From assembly GCA_963573385.1 (NCBI GenBank), contig CAUYLG010071546.1:1-64000 (forward strand): a DNA stretch of 64,000 nt. The letters run 5' to 3'. Every line of letters begins with the position of its first letter. The stretch's first letter is position 1. The notes beneath the pieces were generated by a model that worked only from the letters and a program-made list of their open reading frames with translations, was not told the DNA's origin and did not search any database. The position numbers and the translations under genes were made by a program. Of this stretch, positions 11,787-25,853 are shown in pieces. Source of the DNA: Cacajao melanocephalus (lineage: Eukaryota > Chordata > Mammalia > Primates > Pitheciidae).

Positions 11787-14300
11787 AGTCTCTTAGTAAA
11801 TTGCAAATTTATAATTCAATATTATTAACTATAGTCAACATGCTGTACATTAGCTCTCCAGGACTTACTCATCTTCCACAACTGAATCTTTTTATCTTTG
11901 ACGATCTTCTCATTTCTGCCACCCCCCAACCCTCAGAAACCATCATTCTACTCTGTGTTTCTATAAGTTTAACTATTTTTGATTCCAAATATTAACAAAA
12001 TAAGGTAGTAGTTTTCTTTCTGTGTCTGGCTCAATTCACTTGGTGTAATGTCTTCTAGGTTCATCTGTGCTGTTGCAAATGGTAGGATTTTATTATTTCT
12101 AAAAGCTGAATAATATTCCATTATATAAAAACATACCAAATTTTCTTTATCCATTTCCTGTCCACATCTTGGCAATCATGAATATTACTGCAATGAACAT
12201 GGGAGGGAAGATATTTCTTCAAGAGAATAATTTAATTTCCTTTGAATATTTAACCAGAATTGAGATTGCTGAATCATATGGTAGATTGATTTTTAATTTT
12301 TGGAGGAATCTCCATACTGCTTCCATGATGGTTTCGACATTTTCACCAACATTGTACAAGGGTTCTCTTCTCTCCGCATCCTTACCATCACTTGGTGTCT
12401 TTTGTCGTTTTGATAACAAACATTCCAACAGGTGTGATGTGATATCTCCTTGGGGTGAAAATTCACCCCAATTGATTTGCATTTCCCTGATAATTAGTGA
12501 TGTTGAGAACTTTTCATGAACCTGTTGGCTGTTTCTGTATCTTTTCTTTAGAAATGCCTATTTAAGTTCTTAGCCCATTTAAAGTCAGGTTATTTGTTTT
12601 CTTGCTATTGAGCTGTTTGATTTTCTCATATATTTTGGATATTAACCACTTACTATACATTTGTAGATTGTTTTTTCACTCATTTGATTGTTTCCTTTGC
12701 TGTACAGGTTTTTACCGTGCTGCAATCTCGCCTAATTTTACTTTCATTACCTGTGCTTTTGGGGGTCATATCTACAAAATCAAAGCCCAGACCAATGTCA
12801 TGGAGTTTTTTCCTATGTTTTCTTCTGGAATTTTTACATTTCAGGTCTTGCATTTATATCTTCAATTTATTTTGAGCTGATTTTTATATATGGTGTGAGA
12901 TAAACATCCAGTTTCACTTTTCTGTGTGTAGATATACAGTTTCTCCAACACTGTTTATTGAGGAGACCATCCTTTCCCTATTGTGTGTCTTGGAAACTTT
13001 GCTGAGGATCAATGGATTGTAAATGCTTAGATTTTATTTCTGGGATCTCCCTTTTGCTCTGTTGGCCTATATGTCTATTTTTATGTCAGTGCCATACAAT
13101 TTTGATCATGTAGCTTTGTAATACATTTTGAAACCAGGAAGTGTGCTGCTTCCAGCTTTTGTAAATGGAATACTTTTCTTTTCAGGTAGCTCATTGTATT
13201 TGTATAGAAATCCAACCATTTTTTGTATGTTGATTTGTATCCTGAAACTTTATTGAACTTATTATAACAGTGTTTTGGTTGAATCTTTAGAATTTTCTAA
13301 ATATATAGTTGTGTCATCTGCAAAAAAAGATAATTTTACTTCTCCCTTTCAATTGGTATATCTTTTATTTATTTTTCTTGTCTAATTGCTCTGGATAGGA
13401 CTTCCGGTACTGTGTTGAATATAAGCGGTGAGAGTGGGTATCCATGCCTTTTACTGGATCTTAGAGGAAAAGATCTGAGTTTTTCTCCACTGATTATGAT
13501 GTTAGCTGTGTGCTTTCTATATACGGTCTCTATTGTGTTAAGTTCCTTTGATGCCTTGTTTGTTGAGAGTTGTCATTATGAATGGACGTTAAATATTGTC
13601 AAATGCTTTTTCTATGTCTATTAAGATGATCATGCAGTTTAAATTTTCATTCTGTTAATGTGGTGTATCATATTGATTGATTGATTTGCCTGTGTGAAGT
13701 CATTCTTATATCACAGAGATAAATTCCATGGTGTATGATCCTTTTAATATGCTTTTGAATTCAGTTTGCTCTCTTCTCCTTCCAATTTTCCCACAATACA
13801 TATGTTGGTTAATTGGATGGTGTACCATATTGTATGCTTTCTTCAATCTTTTTCATACTTTTTTGTTTTTCTTCCACTAACTGGCTAATTTCAAATCATC
13901 TGTCTTCAGGTTTATTGATTCTTTCTTCTGCATAATTGAGTCTGTTGGAGAATATCTCTGTTGAATTTTGCTGTTCAGTCACTGTATTCTTCACCTCTAG
14001 GATTTATTTTTGGTTCCTTTTTATGATTTCTATTTTTAAAATGAAATTTATCATTTGTTCACATCTTATTTACCTAATTTCATTTAATTGTCTATTAAAT
14101 TGTAGTTCATTGATATTCTTTAAGATAATTGAGTTCTTTGTTAAGCTGTTCATAGAACTCCATTTTTAGGATTGGCTATTGGTGCTTAATTTTCTTTGGA
14201 AGTGTCATATTTGCCTAATTCTTCATAATCTGTGTAACTTTGCCTTGGTGTCTGTGTATTTGAAGGAGCAAACAGGTTTTTCAGTCTTTACATGCTGATT
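11787..14300 (-). mobile_element. L1M LINE, continuation right of THE1
   Basis: Long antisense L1 of older (L1M, MA/MB-like) type. ORF2-like antisense motifs recur (for example CATGCTGTACATTAGCTCTC near 11840, the AATAATATTCCATTATA region at 12110, the 13410 region equivalent to the RT core). From about 13780 the sequence jumps to ORF1/5'-proximal L1 sequence, so there is an internal deletion. Open frames such as 12169-12519 and 13412-13624 are chance frames on the opposite strand. Confidence 0.75.
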
Positions 14301-14439
14301 TTGGTAGGTAAACACCTTCTTCTGTTGATGAGACTGCCTCTGAGAGCATAGTCAAGCAGGGCTGGAGCCAGGTCAAAGTACAGGAGGCCTTTATTCCAGT
14401 GGTATAGATGAATGTGACTCCCTCTAGGTTCTTGGGATG

Positions 14440-14766
14440 AAGTAGAGGTTTAATTGACTCACATTCTGCAGACTGAACAGGAAGCATGTCTGGGGAGGCC
14501 TCAGGAAACTTACAATCATGGCAGAAAGTGAAGGGGAAACAGGCATATCTTACATGACCAGAGGAGGAGTACGAGAGAGCAGGGTCAAGGTGCCACACAC
14601 TTTTAAACAACCAGATCTTGTGAGAACTCACTCACCATCCCAAGAACAGCAAAGGGGAAATCCACTTCCATGATCTAATCAACTTTTACCAGGAACCCTC
14701 CTCCAACCTTGGGGATTACAATTCAACATAAGATTTGAGCAGGGGGCAGAAATCCAAACCATATCA
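14440..14766 (-). repeat. MST-type MaLR LTR
   Basis: Antisense MSTA/MSTB-like LTR. Its 5' end is at 14766 (reverse complement TGATATGGTTTGGATTTCTG), and it contains the antisense of TGTTTAAAAGTGTGTGGCACC and ATGATTGTAAGTTTCCTGAG. It is truncated at the left after the ATTAAACCTCTACTT motif. The frame at 14281-14631 lies inside it and is not a gene. Confidence 0.85.
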
Positions 14767-15050
14767 ACTGGGGATTTGGGAAATATTGGTAAAAGGATAT
14801 AAACTTTTTGTTAGAAGGGAGAAATAAATACAGAAGATATATTTAATTATACAATGTGTACATTGTATATATAAAAATTGCTAGAGAGATTTTACATGTC
14901 CTCACCACAAAATAAGAAAAATGTGAAGTAACAGATATGTTAATTATATTGATTTAGTGATTACACAATGTACACATATATCAAAACATCATGTTGTATG
15001 CCGTGAATATATAAAATGTTTACTTGTCAGTTAAAAAATTAAAATTAAAA
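14767..15050 (+). mobile_element. L1M 3' end fragment
   Basis: Sense-oriented L1M 3' terminal sequence. Motifs include ACATGTCCTCACCACAAAAT, TGTTAATTATATTGATTTAG and CACAATGTACACATATATCA, followed by ATATATAAAATGTTTACTTG and an A-rich end. Confidence 0.75.
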
Positions 15051-15116
15051 AGTGCTTAGCACATCGCTGAATGTATATTAGTCTTAAAGAACTGGCTGTT
15101 ATTTTATGTCATCAGG

Positions 15117-15562
15117 TATGTTAGTTTCTCAGGGCTGCCATAACAAAGCACCAAAAGATGGTTGGCTTCAAACAGCAGAAGTCTATTGTCTCACAGATCT
15201 GGGAGTTACAAGTCTGAAATCAAGGTGTTGGCAAAGCCATGAAATCTCTCTGACAGTTCTATGGAGAGAATCCTTCTTTGCCTCATCTAGCTTCTAGTGT
15301 TTGACAATAACCTTGGCTTTCCATGTCTGTCTTCTCCCTGGTCATCTTCAGATCATCTTCCTTCTATGCAGGTCTGTTTCTGTATCCAAATTTCCCTTTT
15401 TTATAATGACACTAATCATATGGATTAGAGCTCATTTTGATGTCACCTTAAACTAGTTACCTCTTTAAAGACCCTATTTCCAAATAAGGTCACATTCAGA
15501 GGTAACCAGAGTTAAGATTTCAATACATATGTTTGAGAGGACACAATTCAACCTGTAACACC
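15117..15562 (-). repeat. Old ERVL/MaLR-type LTR (MLT-like)
   Basis: Antisense LTR. It has the reverse complement of the terminal GGCAGCCCTGAGAAACTAAC, the AGACAATAGACTTCTG polyadenylation region, and the 5' ACAGGTTGAATTGTGTCC start at the right end. The right-hand ~100 bp were later co-duplicated in the tandem array that follows. Confidence 0.75.
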
Positions 15563-16046
15563 AAGCATCTGCTTTTAATACTGCTGCTTAGAAGAGCCAT
15601 GTAACTTCAAATAAATAACCTCAAAAAAGTGATGTGAAAAGTACTTAAAGTGATTATTTCTTTAAAGACCCTATTTCCAAATAAGGTCACATTCAGAGGT
15701 AACCAGAGTTAGGATTTCAATATATATATATTTGAGAGGACATAATTCAACCTATAACACTAAGCATCTGCTTTTAACACTGCTGCTTAGAAGAACCACG
15801 TAACTTCAAATCACCCACCCCAAAAAAGTGATGTGAAAAGCACTTAAAGTGATTTTTCTTTAAAGACCCTATTTCTAAATTAAGGTCACATTTGGAGGTA
15901 CCAGGAGTTAGAATTTCAATACATATATATTTGGGAGGACACAATTCAACCTGTAACACCGAACATCTACTAAAAGTACTGCTGCTTAGGGGAGCCACAT
16001 AACTTCAAATCACCCAACCCAAAAAAGCTTTGTGAAAAGCACTTTT
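15464..16046 (+). repeat. ~198-bp tandem triplication
   Basis: Three consecutive copies begin with TTTAAAGACCCTATTTC at 15464, 15661 and 15859 (spacings of 197 and 198). Each unit holds the last ~100 bp of the neighbouring LTR plus ~95 bp of flank (GCATCTGCTTTTAA, CTGCTGCTTAG, GATGTGAAAAG, CACTTAAAGTGAT). The third copy loses similarity after about 16046. The frame at 15774-15998 (minus) is a chance frame across units. Confidence 0.9.
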
Positions 16047-16299
16047 CTGAGAACTGTCCCTTGTGCGTCCTACTTTTCTTCTCAGCTAGCTCCTGACAGC
16101 TTCAATTGAAAGTTGCCTCTTGGGTCTGTTTAGCTGTCACTCCTGGTCTAATTAGGGGAGCCACTGGCTGACCTACAGCCTCTGTCCCCAGTAGGGCCCC
16201 AGTTCTGCTTTTCTTGTTTTAGTACCTGCCTCTCTAGTGATATGACTGCCTCCCTTGGAGGCTGCCCTTGTCCTCATTTTACCTTCACTAATTCTCCAT
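16047..16299. other. Unique sequence, no feature seen
   Basis: GC-moderate single-copy-looking sequence with no open frame or repeat family that I recognise. Confidence 0.4.
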
Positions 16300-16512
16300 T
16301 GCATAAAGGATAGTAGTAAGAGCTCACATTTATGAAAAATTCTTATGAGTTATTCCAAATACTAACACTCTATAGGCACTGCCTTATTTAATTCTTACAA
16401 CAGCCCTATATGGTAAATTGACCATTTCACAGATGAGAAAACTGAGGGTTCAAAGAGCTTACGTTGTCTCAAATTGCACAGCTAGGAACAGACAACACCA
16501 GAATGTAAACTT
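16300..16512 (-). mobile_element. MIR SINE
   Basis: Antisense MIR. TTTCACAGATGAGAAAACTGAGG with CAAATTGCACAGCTAGGAAC downstream, preceded by TTATTTAATTCTTACAACAGCC. Confidence 0.85.
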
Positions 16513-16532
16513 AAGTATATTTAATATCAAAG

Positions 16533-16621
16533 TTTGCTTCTTAGCTATATAGTAAAAGACAAAAGATTTATACAATCTGAAGAGAAACCAGAGTATGAAC
16601 TTTGCTTCTTAACTATATAGT
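16533..16621 (+). repeat. 21-bp direct repeat, 68-bp spacing
   Basis: TTTGCTTCTTAGCTATATAGT at 16533-16553 recurs with one change (A for G) at 16601-16621. Confidence 0.85.
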
Positions 16622-17439
16622 CTCTGCTCTAAGAGGGTGTGTGGTTTATGGGGAAAGAAGTCTATAAACACAACAACTAGAGAACGTAAAATGATTAGAC
16701 TAAGAGGTAAACATAGAAAACTATGTGAATACTCAAAAAAGGGTTCTAATCCTAATGGGAATTATCAGGAAAGGCTTTCAAAAGACTATTATTCATCATA
16801 CACATGTGGAAGTGTGTGTTGTGGGCAGAGACAGATGAAGAGAGAGATCATGAAGAGCCTGTATAGTATACAAGAGTTTGAAATCTTAAAGATGATAGAG
16901 GAATGGAAATTATACTATAGAGGAATGGAAATTATACCAAGAGAAGATCATATTAACAATTTTTATTTAAGCAAGGAAAATGACATAATCGTTCATATGT
17001 TGGAAAATTCAGTCTAAAGCAATAATAAGAGATTAGAGGGATCTAAATCAAGAGATAGGATATTTATCAGAGGTTATTGCCTGACATAGGCAAGAAATGA
17101 TGGGACTTGAGTTAAGATGGTGGCAGAGGGAATGAAGAGGGGTGAGAAGACTTCAAAGAGAAAGAAGGTATAATTATTGCACTTGGGACTGATTTAGTGT
17201 TCCCATAAAAAAAGAGGGAAAACAATGAAATAATGTCCAAGATTCTAGTATGATTCCTGGATACACAGTGATGCTACTTACTTGCAATAGGGAACAAGAA
17301 GAAAAACAAGGTGTAGATAAAGTGAAGGCAACTATGGATTTAATTCTGAATATGTTAAAGTTGAAGTACTGTGAGTCATGTAAGTGGAGACGTTTATTTG
17401 GCAGGCAGATGTATGGGCCCAGAGGTCAGGGAATCATTA
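16622..17439. other. Unique sequence with a 22-bp tandem pair
   Basis: No gene or known repeat family. TAGAGGAATGGAAATTATAC occurs at 16896-16915 and again at 16918-16937, a perfect short duplication. The 126-codon frame at 16637-17017 spans it but shows no recognisable domain, no homolog I know and no gene-like context. I treat it as noncoding. Confidence 0.5.
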
Positions 17440-18165
17440 TAATTACCTCCTTAATGATCTTGTTTCTGTCTCTATTCCTCACATCCCTCTGCAACCTGTT
17501 CCCCCTACACGGTAAGTCAGATTTTGTCCCTTCCCTATTTCCCAACAATAGATTCCCATCTCATTCAAAGTGAAAACCTAAGTCTTGACTATGACCTCCT
17601 AGGCCAGATATATGCTGCCCTCTGACCACTTCTGATCTTATTTCTTAGTACTTTCCCTCTCATGTACTCCACTCTAGCCACACAGGTACCTTTGTTCTTT
17701 TTCAAGTCAGGAAAGTTCCTACTTCAGCCAGGCAAGTTCTTTGTTATTTTTCAAGCCAGCCAAGTTCCTACTACTACATTTGAAGTTCCTTCTTCCTGGA
17801 ACATTCTTCCTTATAGGTATACCTGTGGTGGGTTTTTTCATTTCCTATAGATCTTTACTCAAAAGCCATTTTCTTTCTCACTGTGACCATTGTATCTAAA
17901 ATTGTGTAGTTGTATCTAAAATTTCAACTTTCATTTAGCATTTATTCTCATTCTCAGCTTTATTTTTCTCTGCTTTGTATTCATCACTATTTAACTGACA
18001 TTACTTTTTACTTACATGCCTTGTTTTTGTGCTCAAATGCAAGTTCCCTGAAGCACAAAGATTTTGTCTGCTTGCTGCTCTATCCACAGCGTCTAGATGA
18101 GTGCCTGGCACAAAGTAGGCATGGAATAAACATTTATAAATAAATGAATGAATGGGAAAATCTCA
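17440..18165 (+). mobile_element. L2 LINE 3' part
   Basis: Sense L2. Degenerate but ordered motifs lead to the diagnostic 3' end: AGTTCCCTGAAGCACAAAG, TGCTCTATCCACAGCGTCTA, GAGTGCCTGGCACAAAGTAG and GGAATAAACATTTATAAATA, with TGAATGAATG at the terminus. It includes a local CAAGTTC/GAAAGTTCCTACTTC repetition at about 17700-17770. The following 18166-18310 resembles another ancient repeat scrap. Confidence 0.75.
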
Positions 18166-18310
18166 TTCATTCAGTAATTATTTCTCGAATATTGTTCCAA
18201 TTGTTCTAGATTCTGGGAAATAACAAAACAGATCACATACCTGCCATTGTAAAGTTTACTTTCTAGTTGAGGAGAGCAAAAATGCCAGATGGTGATAAAC
18301 ACTATGGAGA

Positions 18311-18865
18311 GAAACAAAGGAAGCTAAGGAAGATGGATTTCAGAATCATGAGCATAAGATGCTGGAGTCCCACATGAAAATGAGGGATAATATATAATTT
18401 CTGAGGTAGGGAAATACCAACATTTAGGGATTAATGGAGGAAGGGACGTCCATGAAGAAATCTGAGAAATGGAAAAAAAGCCAGTACACGGTGGCTTCAT
18501 GAAAATCAAGAAATGAAGACACTTGAGAAGGAAGGAGCAATTCACAATGTCAAACTTCTAACTCACAGAGGTCAAGTACTATAAAGACAATAATGTGTTT
18601 TTAAAAATTGGGCATTTAGGTGAATTTACAAAGATCAGTCTCAAGGAGCAGTGGGATCAGAAGCCAGATTACCATGAACTAAAATGAGAACAAGATACAA
18701 GAAATTCAATTTGGTAGATGTCATCCACTCTTCTCAAAGAAAAGGAAAAACAAAGAAAAAAACAGATAATAAAGGAATGAATAAATTAAGAAGACAGCTG
18801 GGTGAACACCTAAAAACCCCATTAGAACTATTTTGAATACAGTCATGGAATTGAAGACAGCTCTC
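18311..18865. other. Unique sequence, no feature seen
   Basis: No gene, RNA or repeat family recognised. Small open frames here have no recognisable content. Confidence 0.4.
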
Positions 18866-18868
18866 TCA

Positions 18869-18923
<55 letters not shown>

Positions 18924-18950
18924 TCACACACACACACTGACTCACACACT
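18866..18950 (+). repeat. (CT)n(CA)n compound microsatellite
   Basis: A CT run of about 15 units (18873-18902) passes directly into an interrupted CA run (to about 18950, broken by CTCACA and CTGACTCA). Confidence 0.97.
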
Positions 18951-19510
18951 TTGCCCTCAGATAGCTTGCATTTGAGTACAAAAGAGCCATTATAAACTTA
19001 ATTTTCAAAGGATGGCATTCTTAGAAGCTTACATGAAGTTCCCAGAAGCATACAAACTTCATGAGAGTTTGGGCTTGGTTATTGATCAGCAAACTATAGT
19101 TTAGTTTTACCCATAGGTTTAATGAAAAAATAGGTGAGTCACAAAATGTGTATTAACAATAAGAACAATATTATCAGCAGCTGAAATAGAATGAGCCACA
19201 AATAATTTTAGAACCAACTAAAGTAGAATTAATATCTATTGAAAAATCTCAACATTTTTAACCCCTAAAAAATAAACAGATCTAGGAGATAATCATCAAT
19301 GGTGGATAATATCAGTAATACAGAAAAACAAAACAAAACAAATGGTATTTACTTCCTAATGAAAGTACATACTGATGCCTATGAGGTATTTTTGCAAAAA
19401 CATACAAAACTAGATTGATCTTCTAATACACAGAAATACATGGAACAAAGGAACATGTCAATCGACCCTAACGGCTTGCAATTATCAAAATCTAGCCTAT
19501 GAGGACTCTT
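18951..19510. other. Unique AT-rich sequence
   Basis: No gene or repeat family recognised, apart from a small AAAACAAAACAAAACA run near 19327. Confidence 0.4.
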
Positions 19511-19514
19511 TGGC

Positions 19515-19815
19515 TTTTTAAAAAATTGTATTTCTTTCTGTGCAGGGTCTTTCTCTGCTGCCTAGGCTGGAATGCAAATGGCATGATCACAGCTCACTGC
19601 AGACTTGACCTCCCAGACTCAATCAATCTTCCCACCTCAACCTTCCGAGTACCTGGGAGCACAGGCACTCGCCATCATATCTGGCTAATTTTTGTGTTTT
19701 TTTTTCTTTGTAGAGATGGAGTTTCACCATGTTGCCCAGGCTGGTCTTAAAGCTCCTGGGCTCAAGTCATCTGCTTTCCTTGGCCTCGAAAAGTGCTAGA
19801 TTACAGGCAACTCTA
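19515..19815 (-). mobile_element. AluJ-like SINE
   Basis: Antisense Alu, strongly diverged. GGGTCTTTCTCTGCTGCCTAG, GATCACAGCTCACTGCAGAC, GCCCAGGCTGGTCTTAAAGC and CTCAAGTCATCTGC are characteristic of old AluJ. Confidence 0.9.
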
Positions 19816-20258
19816 TTGTTTAAACAATTAATGTTTAAAATAAATTGCAAGGGAAAAAGATATGGAAGAGGAACCTATAAATTAATATAGAAATTGCAAA
19901 ATCCAAACCTTATTTGGTTCTTTATTTGAAGAAACTATTAAGAAAAGAGACAATGGGGAAATGTGAATATTGACTGGATATTTAATATTTAATAGTTAAC
20001 ATTAATCATTATTTTTTAAAAGTGAATATATATACCTAATATATACTGAACTATTTATGAATGAAATGAAAGATTTGGGATTTGCTTCCAAATATCTGAG
20101 GGAAATGAAGAGTGAGACTAAAGATAAAGCAGGATTGATCATAACATGATGATCATCAAAGGTGAGCAATAAGAACTCGAGGGCTTATTTTACTATTCTC
20201 TAATTATTTACAGTTTTGAAATTTTCCATGATTTTTTAGCAGAGTGGTTAAAAATACC
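19816..20258. other. Unique AT-rich sequence
   Basis: No feature recognised. Confidence 0.4.
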
Positions 20259-20681
20259 GTATTAATATAATTCTAGGTTGCTCTAAAGAAATACCTGAGG
20301 GTGGGTAATGTATAAGGATAAAAGGCTTATTTTGGCTCACAGTTCTGCAGCCTGTACAGAAAGCATGGTACCAGCATCTCCTACTGGTGAGGACGTCAAG
20401 AAGCTTACAATTATGGTGGAAGGCAAAGGGGCACCAGCATATCACATGGCAAGAGAAGGAGCAAGAACATGACGGAGGGAGGTCCTTGACTCTTTTAAAC
20501 AATCAGAACTTGAATGAATTAACTGAAGGAGAATTCACTTATCACCAAGGGGATGGTGCTAAACCATTAATAAAGAAGCTCCCCCCATGATCCGATCTCC
20601 TCCCACAAGGTCCCACCTCCAAAATTGAAAGTCACATTGCAATATGAGATTTGGAAGGGATAAACATCTGAACTAACATCA
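20259..20681 (-). repeat. MST-type MaLR LTR
   Basis: Antisense, nearly full-length MST LTR. It contains ATACCTGAGGGTGGGTAATG, GGCTCACAGTTCTGCAGCCT, AAGCTTACAATTATGGTGGA, CACATGGCAAGAGAAGGAGC and the 5' end at about 20681. The two frames at 20248-20590 are incidental. Confidence 0.88.
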
Positions 20682-21715
20682 CTTAGCTATGGGATGTCAC
20701 TGGGATTCTTTTAAAATACTATTTCTGTATTTTTCTGAATATTTGAAATGTTTTCCAATAATAGTACAAAGAAAAATAGGGTGATTAGTACAGTACCTCC
20801 CATGTAAGAGACATATGATAATTTATAGCTCTAATTATCACACCCTGAAAGTAACCAGCACCCCTCTATAACTCAGGTTATTCATTATTTTATGGATTTC
20901 ATTCTTTTTATGAGTTTTAAGAAGTTAATTTTCAACTGAGACTAACTCACTGATTCAGGGGAAATTATTGAATTATCTTACTCTTTTTATAACTTCATTT
21001 TCTTTTTTTAAAAAATAAGAACAAATCAAAGTTCATTGTTAATAAAGTTTATTTTTCTGTGCTTCAAATTACTTGAAGAAAATCATTATTCAATATAAAG
21101 ATTTTATATGTAACCAATATGTAACATACTCTATGATATAAAAGAACGATTTTGATACCAGAGCTAAATTAAAGAGGAAATAGTGTTTGTTTTCAGATAA
21201 AGTTACATATAACTATTATTAATAAATACAATGCTTTTATATGTAACTAATCTTGTGAATAACTACATTGCTTTTGCCTTTTGTTTACTGCATATTTGAA
21301 ACATTTTAACATTTTCTCACCAAAAACAAAAAAGGTAGAAGGCATAACACATTCTTGATTTTCACCCGGCAAGTGCTAGACCACATGAAAAACCTTGTGA
21401 AATTAACTTTCTCCTTTGCTTTTTTCCCATGCTATGCTGATTTGATGTGCCCCCTGACGTGGTTTAGTCACAAAGCATGGCATTGGATCAATCAACGAAG
21501 TTGGCAAAACTTTAGTAGCTCTGATATAAGATTCTTCTAAAAGGAGTCATTTTCATATTTTAGCTGCTAAGAAATAGAAATAAAAGTGTGTTTATTCTTG
21601 CTATTTTTTCCAAAGGAAAAGAGAATAAAAGGGGTGGTACGGGGAGTAGATGGAGGCAAGGAAGTGCAGGACACATTTCCTGGAGGTCAAACACTTTAGG
21701 CCTGCCTTTCATCTT
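20682..21715. other. Unique AT-rich sequence, no feature seen
   Basis: About 1 kb with no recognisable repeat or gene. Homopolymer-rich and AT-rich throughout. Confidence 0.45.
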
Positions 21716-24210
<2,495 letters not shown>

Positions 24211-24821
24211 AGCATTCTTAAATTTTTTTGGTAATATTTTTAGTTGCTGCATGATATACTATTGGGTTGCTGTTCCACAGTATATTCAACCATGCTCTGT
24301 TTCTGGACATCAAAAATTTTCCATTTCATCGTGATGTAAATAAGGTAGTTAAACCATAATTTCTTTTCATAGGTCTCAATTATGTTCTTAGGACAGATTT
24401 AAAAATATAGACTTACTGTGTCAAGAAGCCAGTTTTTGTCACTTATCACCTAATAGTTTTTTTAACAAGGCTGTACTACAAATAGTGCATGAAAATATTC
24501 ATCTCAGCATATTCTCACTCACATGGGTTTTTATCATTGCATATATCTTTAGTAATTCAATATTTAAAAAATAACGTGTGATTTTGATTTGAATATCTGT
24601 ATTTAATGCGGTTTAAATACATTATCTGAGAGAGTGTATATTCATTATCTGAGAGAGTGAATGTTGAGGAAATTACAGCAAAAATGGGTGCAAGACTGGA
24701 AGGCTGCAATAGCTAGAAGGCTCTTTATCCTGAGGCTAGATTCTTCGATGTATGCTGCAAATACACGTGCTGTGCTGGGTATGTGTCAGGCACTATATTC
24801 TATATCAGATTGACCATAAGG
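24211..24821. other. Unique sequence with short tandem pair
   Basis: No gene. ATTATCTGAGAGAGTG occurs at 24621-24636 and 24644-24659. Confidence 0.5.
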
Positions 24822-24997
24822 CAGTGGTTCCCAAATTTTGCTACATATTGAAATCACTTGGGGATTATTAAAACCTGTGTCTATACCTAGCTCCCACCCA
24901 CAGACATTCTGATTTAATTGGTAAAGGGTGTGACCTGGGCAGCAAGAGTTTTAAGTTTCCCCAGGCGATTTCAACGCAGCAAAGTTTGGGAGCCCTG
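24822..24997 (+). mobile_element. MER5A (hAT-Charlie MITE)
   Basis: Starts CAGTGGTTCCCAAATTTTGC and ends with the inverted counterpart AAGTTTGGGAGCCCTG. Internal AAATCACTTGGGGATTATTA and CAGGCGATTTCAACGCAGC are typical of MER5A. Confidence 0.88.
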
Positions 24998-25261
24998 TTA
25001 GGGTGAAAAAAGGTGAAGTCACAGAATACAAGACAACAACAAGCAGTGTTTTGAGAGTCTGTCAGACTTCCTCTCCAGTGGGTTATGTCAGACAGTGGCT
25101 TTGAACAGTCTTGCTTGGATGACTTCAAAAGGATAAGAGTAAGCATTCAGCAGAACAAGACACTGATGATAACCAAATAGCTGTTTACTATCTCAGCCTA
25201 AATCTTAGTTTTCGTTTGAGAAGCCTGGTAGCCACAGATACATCAAAGGTGACCTCCTCAG

Positions 25262-25853
25262 TATTCCTTGTGAATCCATTGGGAGGAGCAGAGCTTTGCC
25301 TGAGAAAGTCATTGTTAAGACAGAACTCAGGCCTTTACTCACGATGCCTCGTAAAAAATATTAGCATATTGTTGTAAATATATTTAATATTTTGATATAT
25401 GTGAATTACGTTAGTTAAAAATAATATATACTTTTTAATATCCCTTGTGAATTACTTATTATAGAGTATAAATCTCCTAGCAAATATATAAAATGTGTGT
25501 GCAAAGATTTTTTTATCCATCTCCTTTTAATTTAGTTGATGGAACATACGTCTCTGAATGTAATGCTTGTGAATCAGTTGGGTAGAGAGGAGCTTTGCCT
25601 GAAAAAGTCATTGTTAAAACAGAACAGAACTCAGGCCTGTACCCAGTATGCCTTGTAAAAAATATTAGCATAATGCTGTAAATATCTTAATATTTTGGTA
25701 TACATTATTTGTTAAAAATAATATATACTTTTTTATTTCCCCAGTGAACCACTTATTACAGAGTATAGCTCTCCTAGCAAATACATATAAAGCCTGTGCA
25801 AAGTTTTTTTATCCATCTCCTTTTGATTTAGTTGTCAGAACATACAACATCTG
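25262..25853 (+). repeat. ~297-bp tandem duplication
   Basis: Unit A (about 25262-25555) and unit B (about 25558-25853) align along their length, offset 296-299. Shared blocks include GAGCTTTGCCTGA, AGTCATTGTTAA, AACTCAGGCCT, AAAAAATATTAGCATA, AAAATAATATATACTTTTT and TTTTTTTATCCATCTCCTTT. Substitutions and small indels are spread throughout, so the duplication is old. Confidence 0.9.

Noticed and set aside
16637..17017. 126-codon open frame
   Set aside because: No recognisable domain, contains a recent 22-bp duplication, and has no gene-like surroundings.
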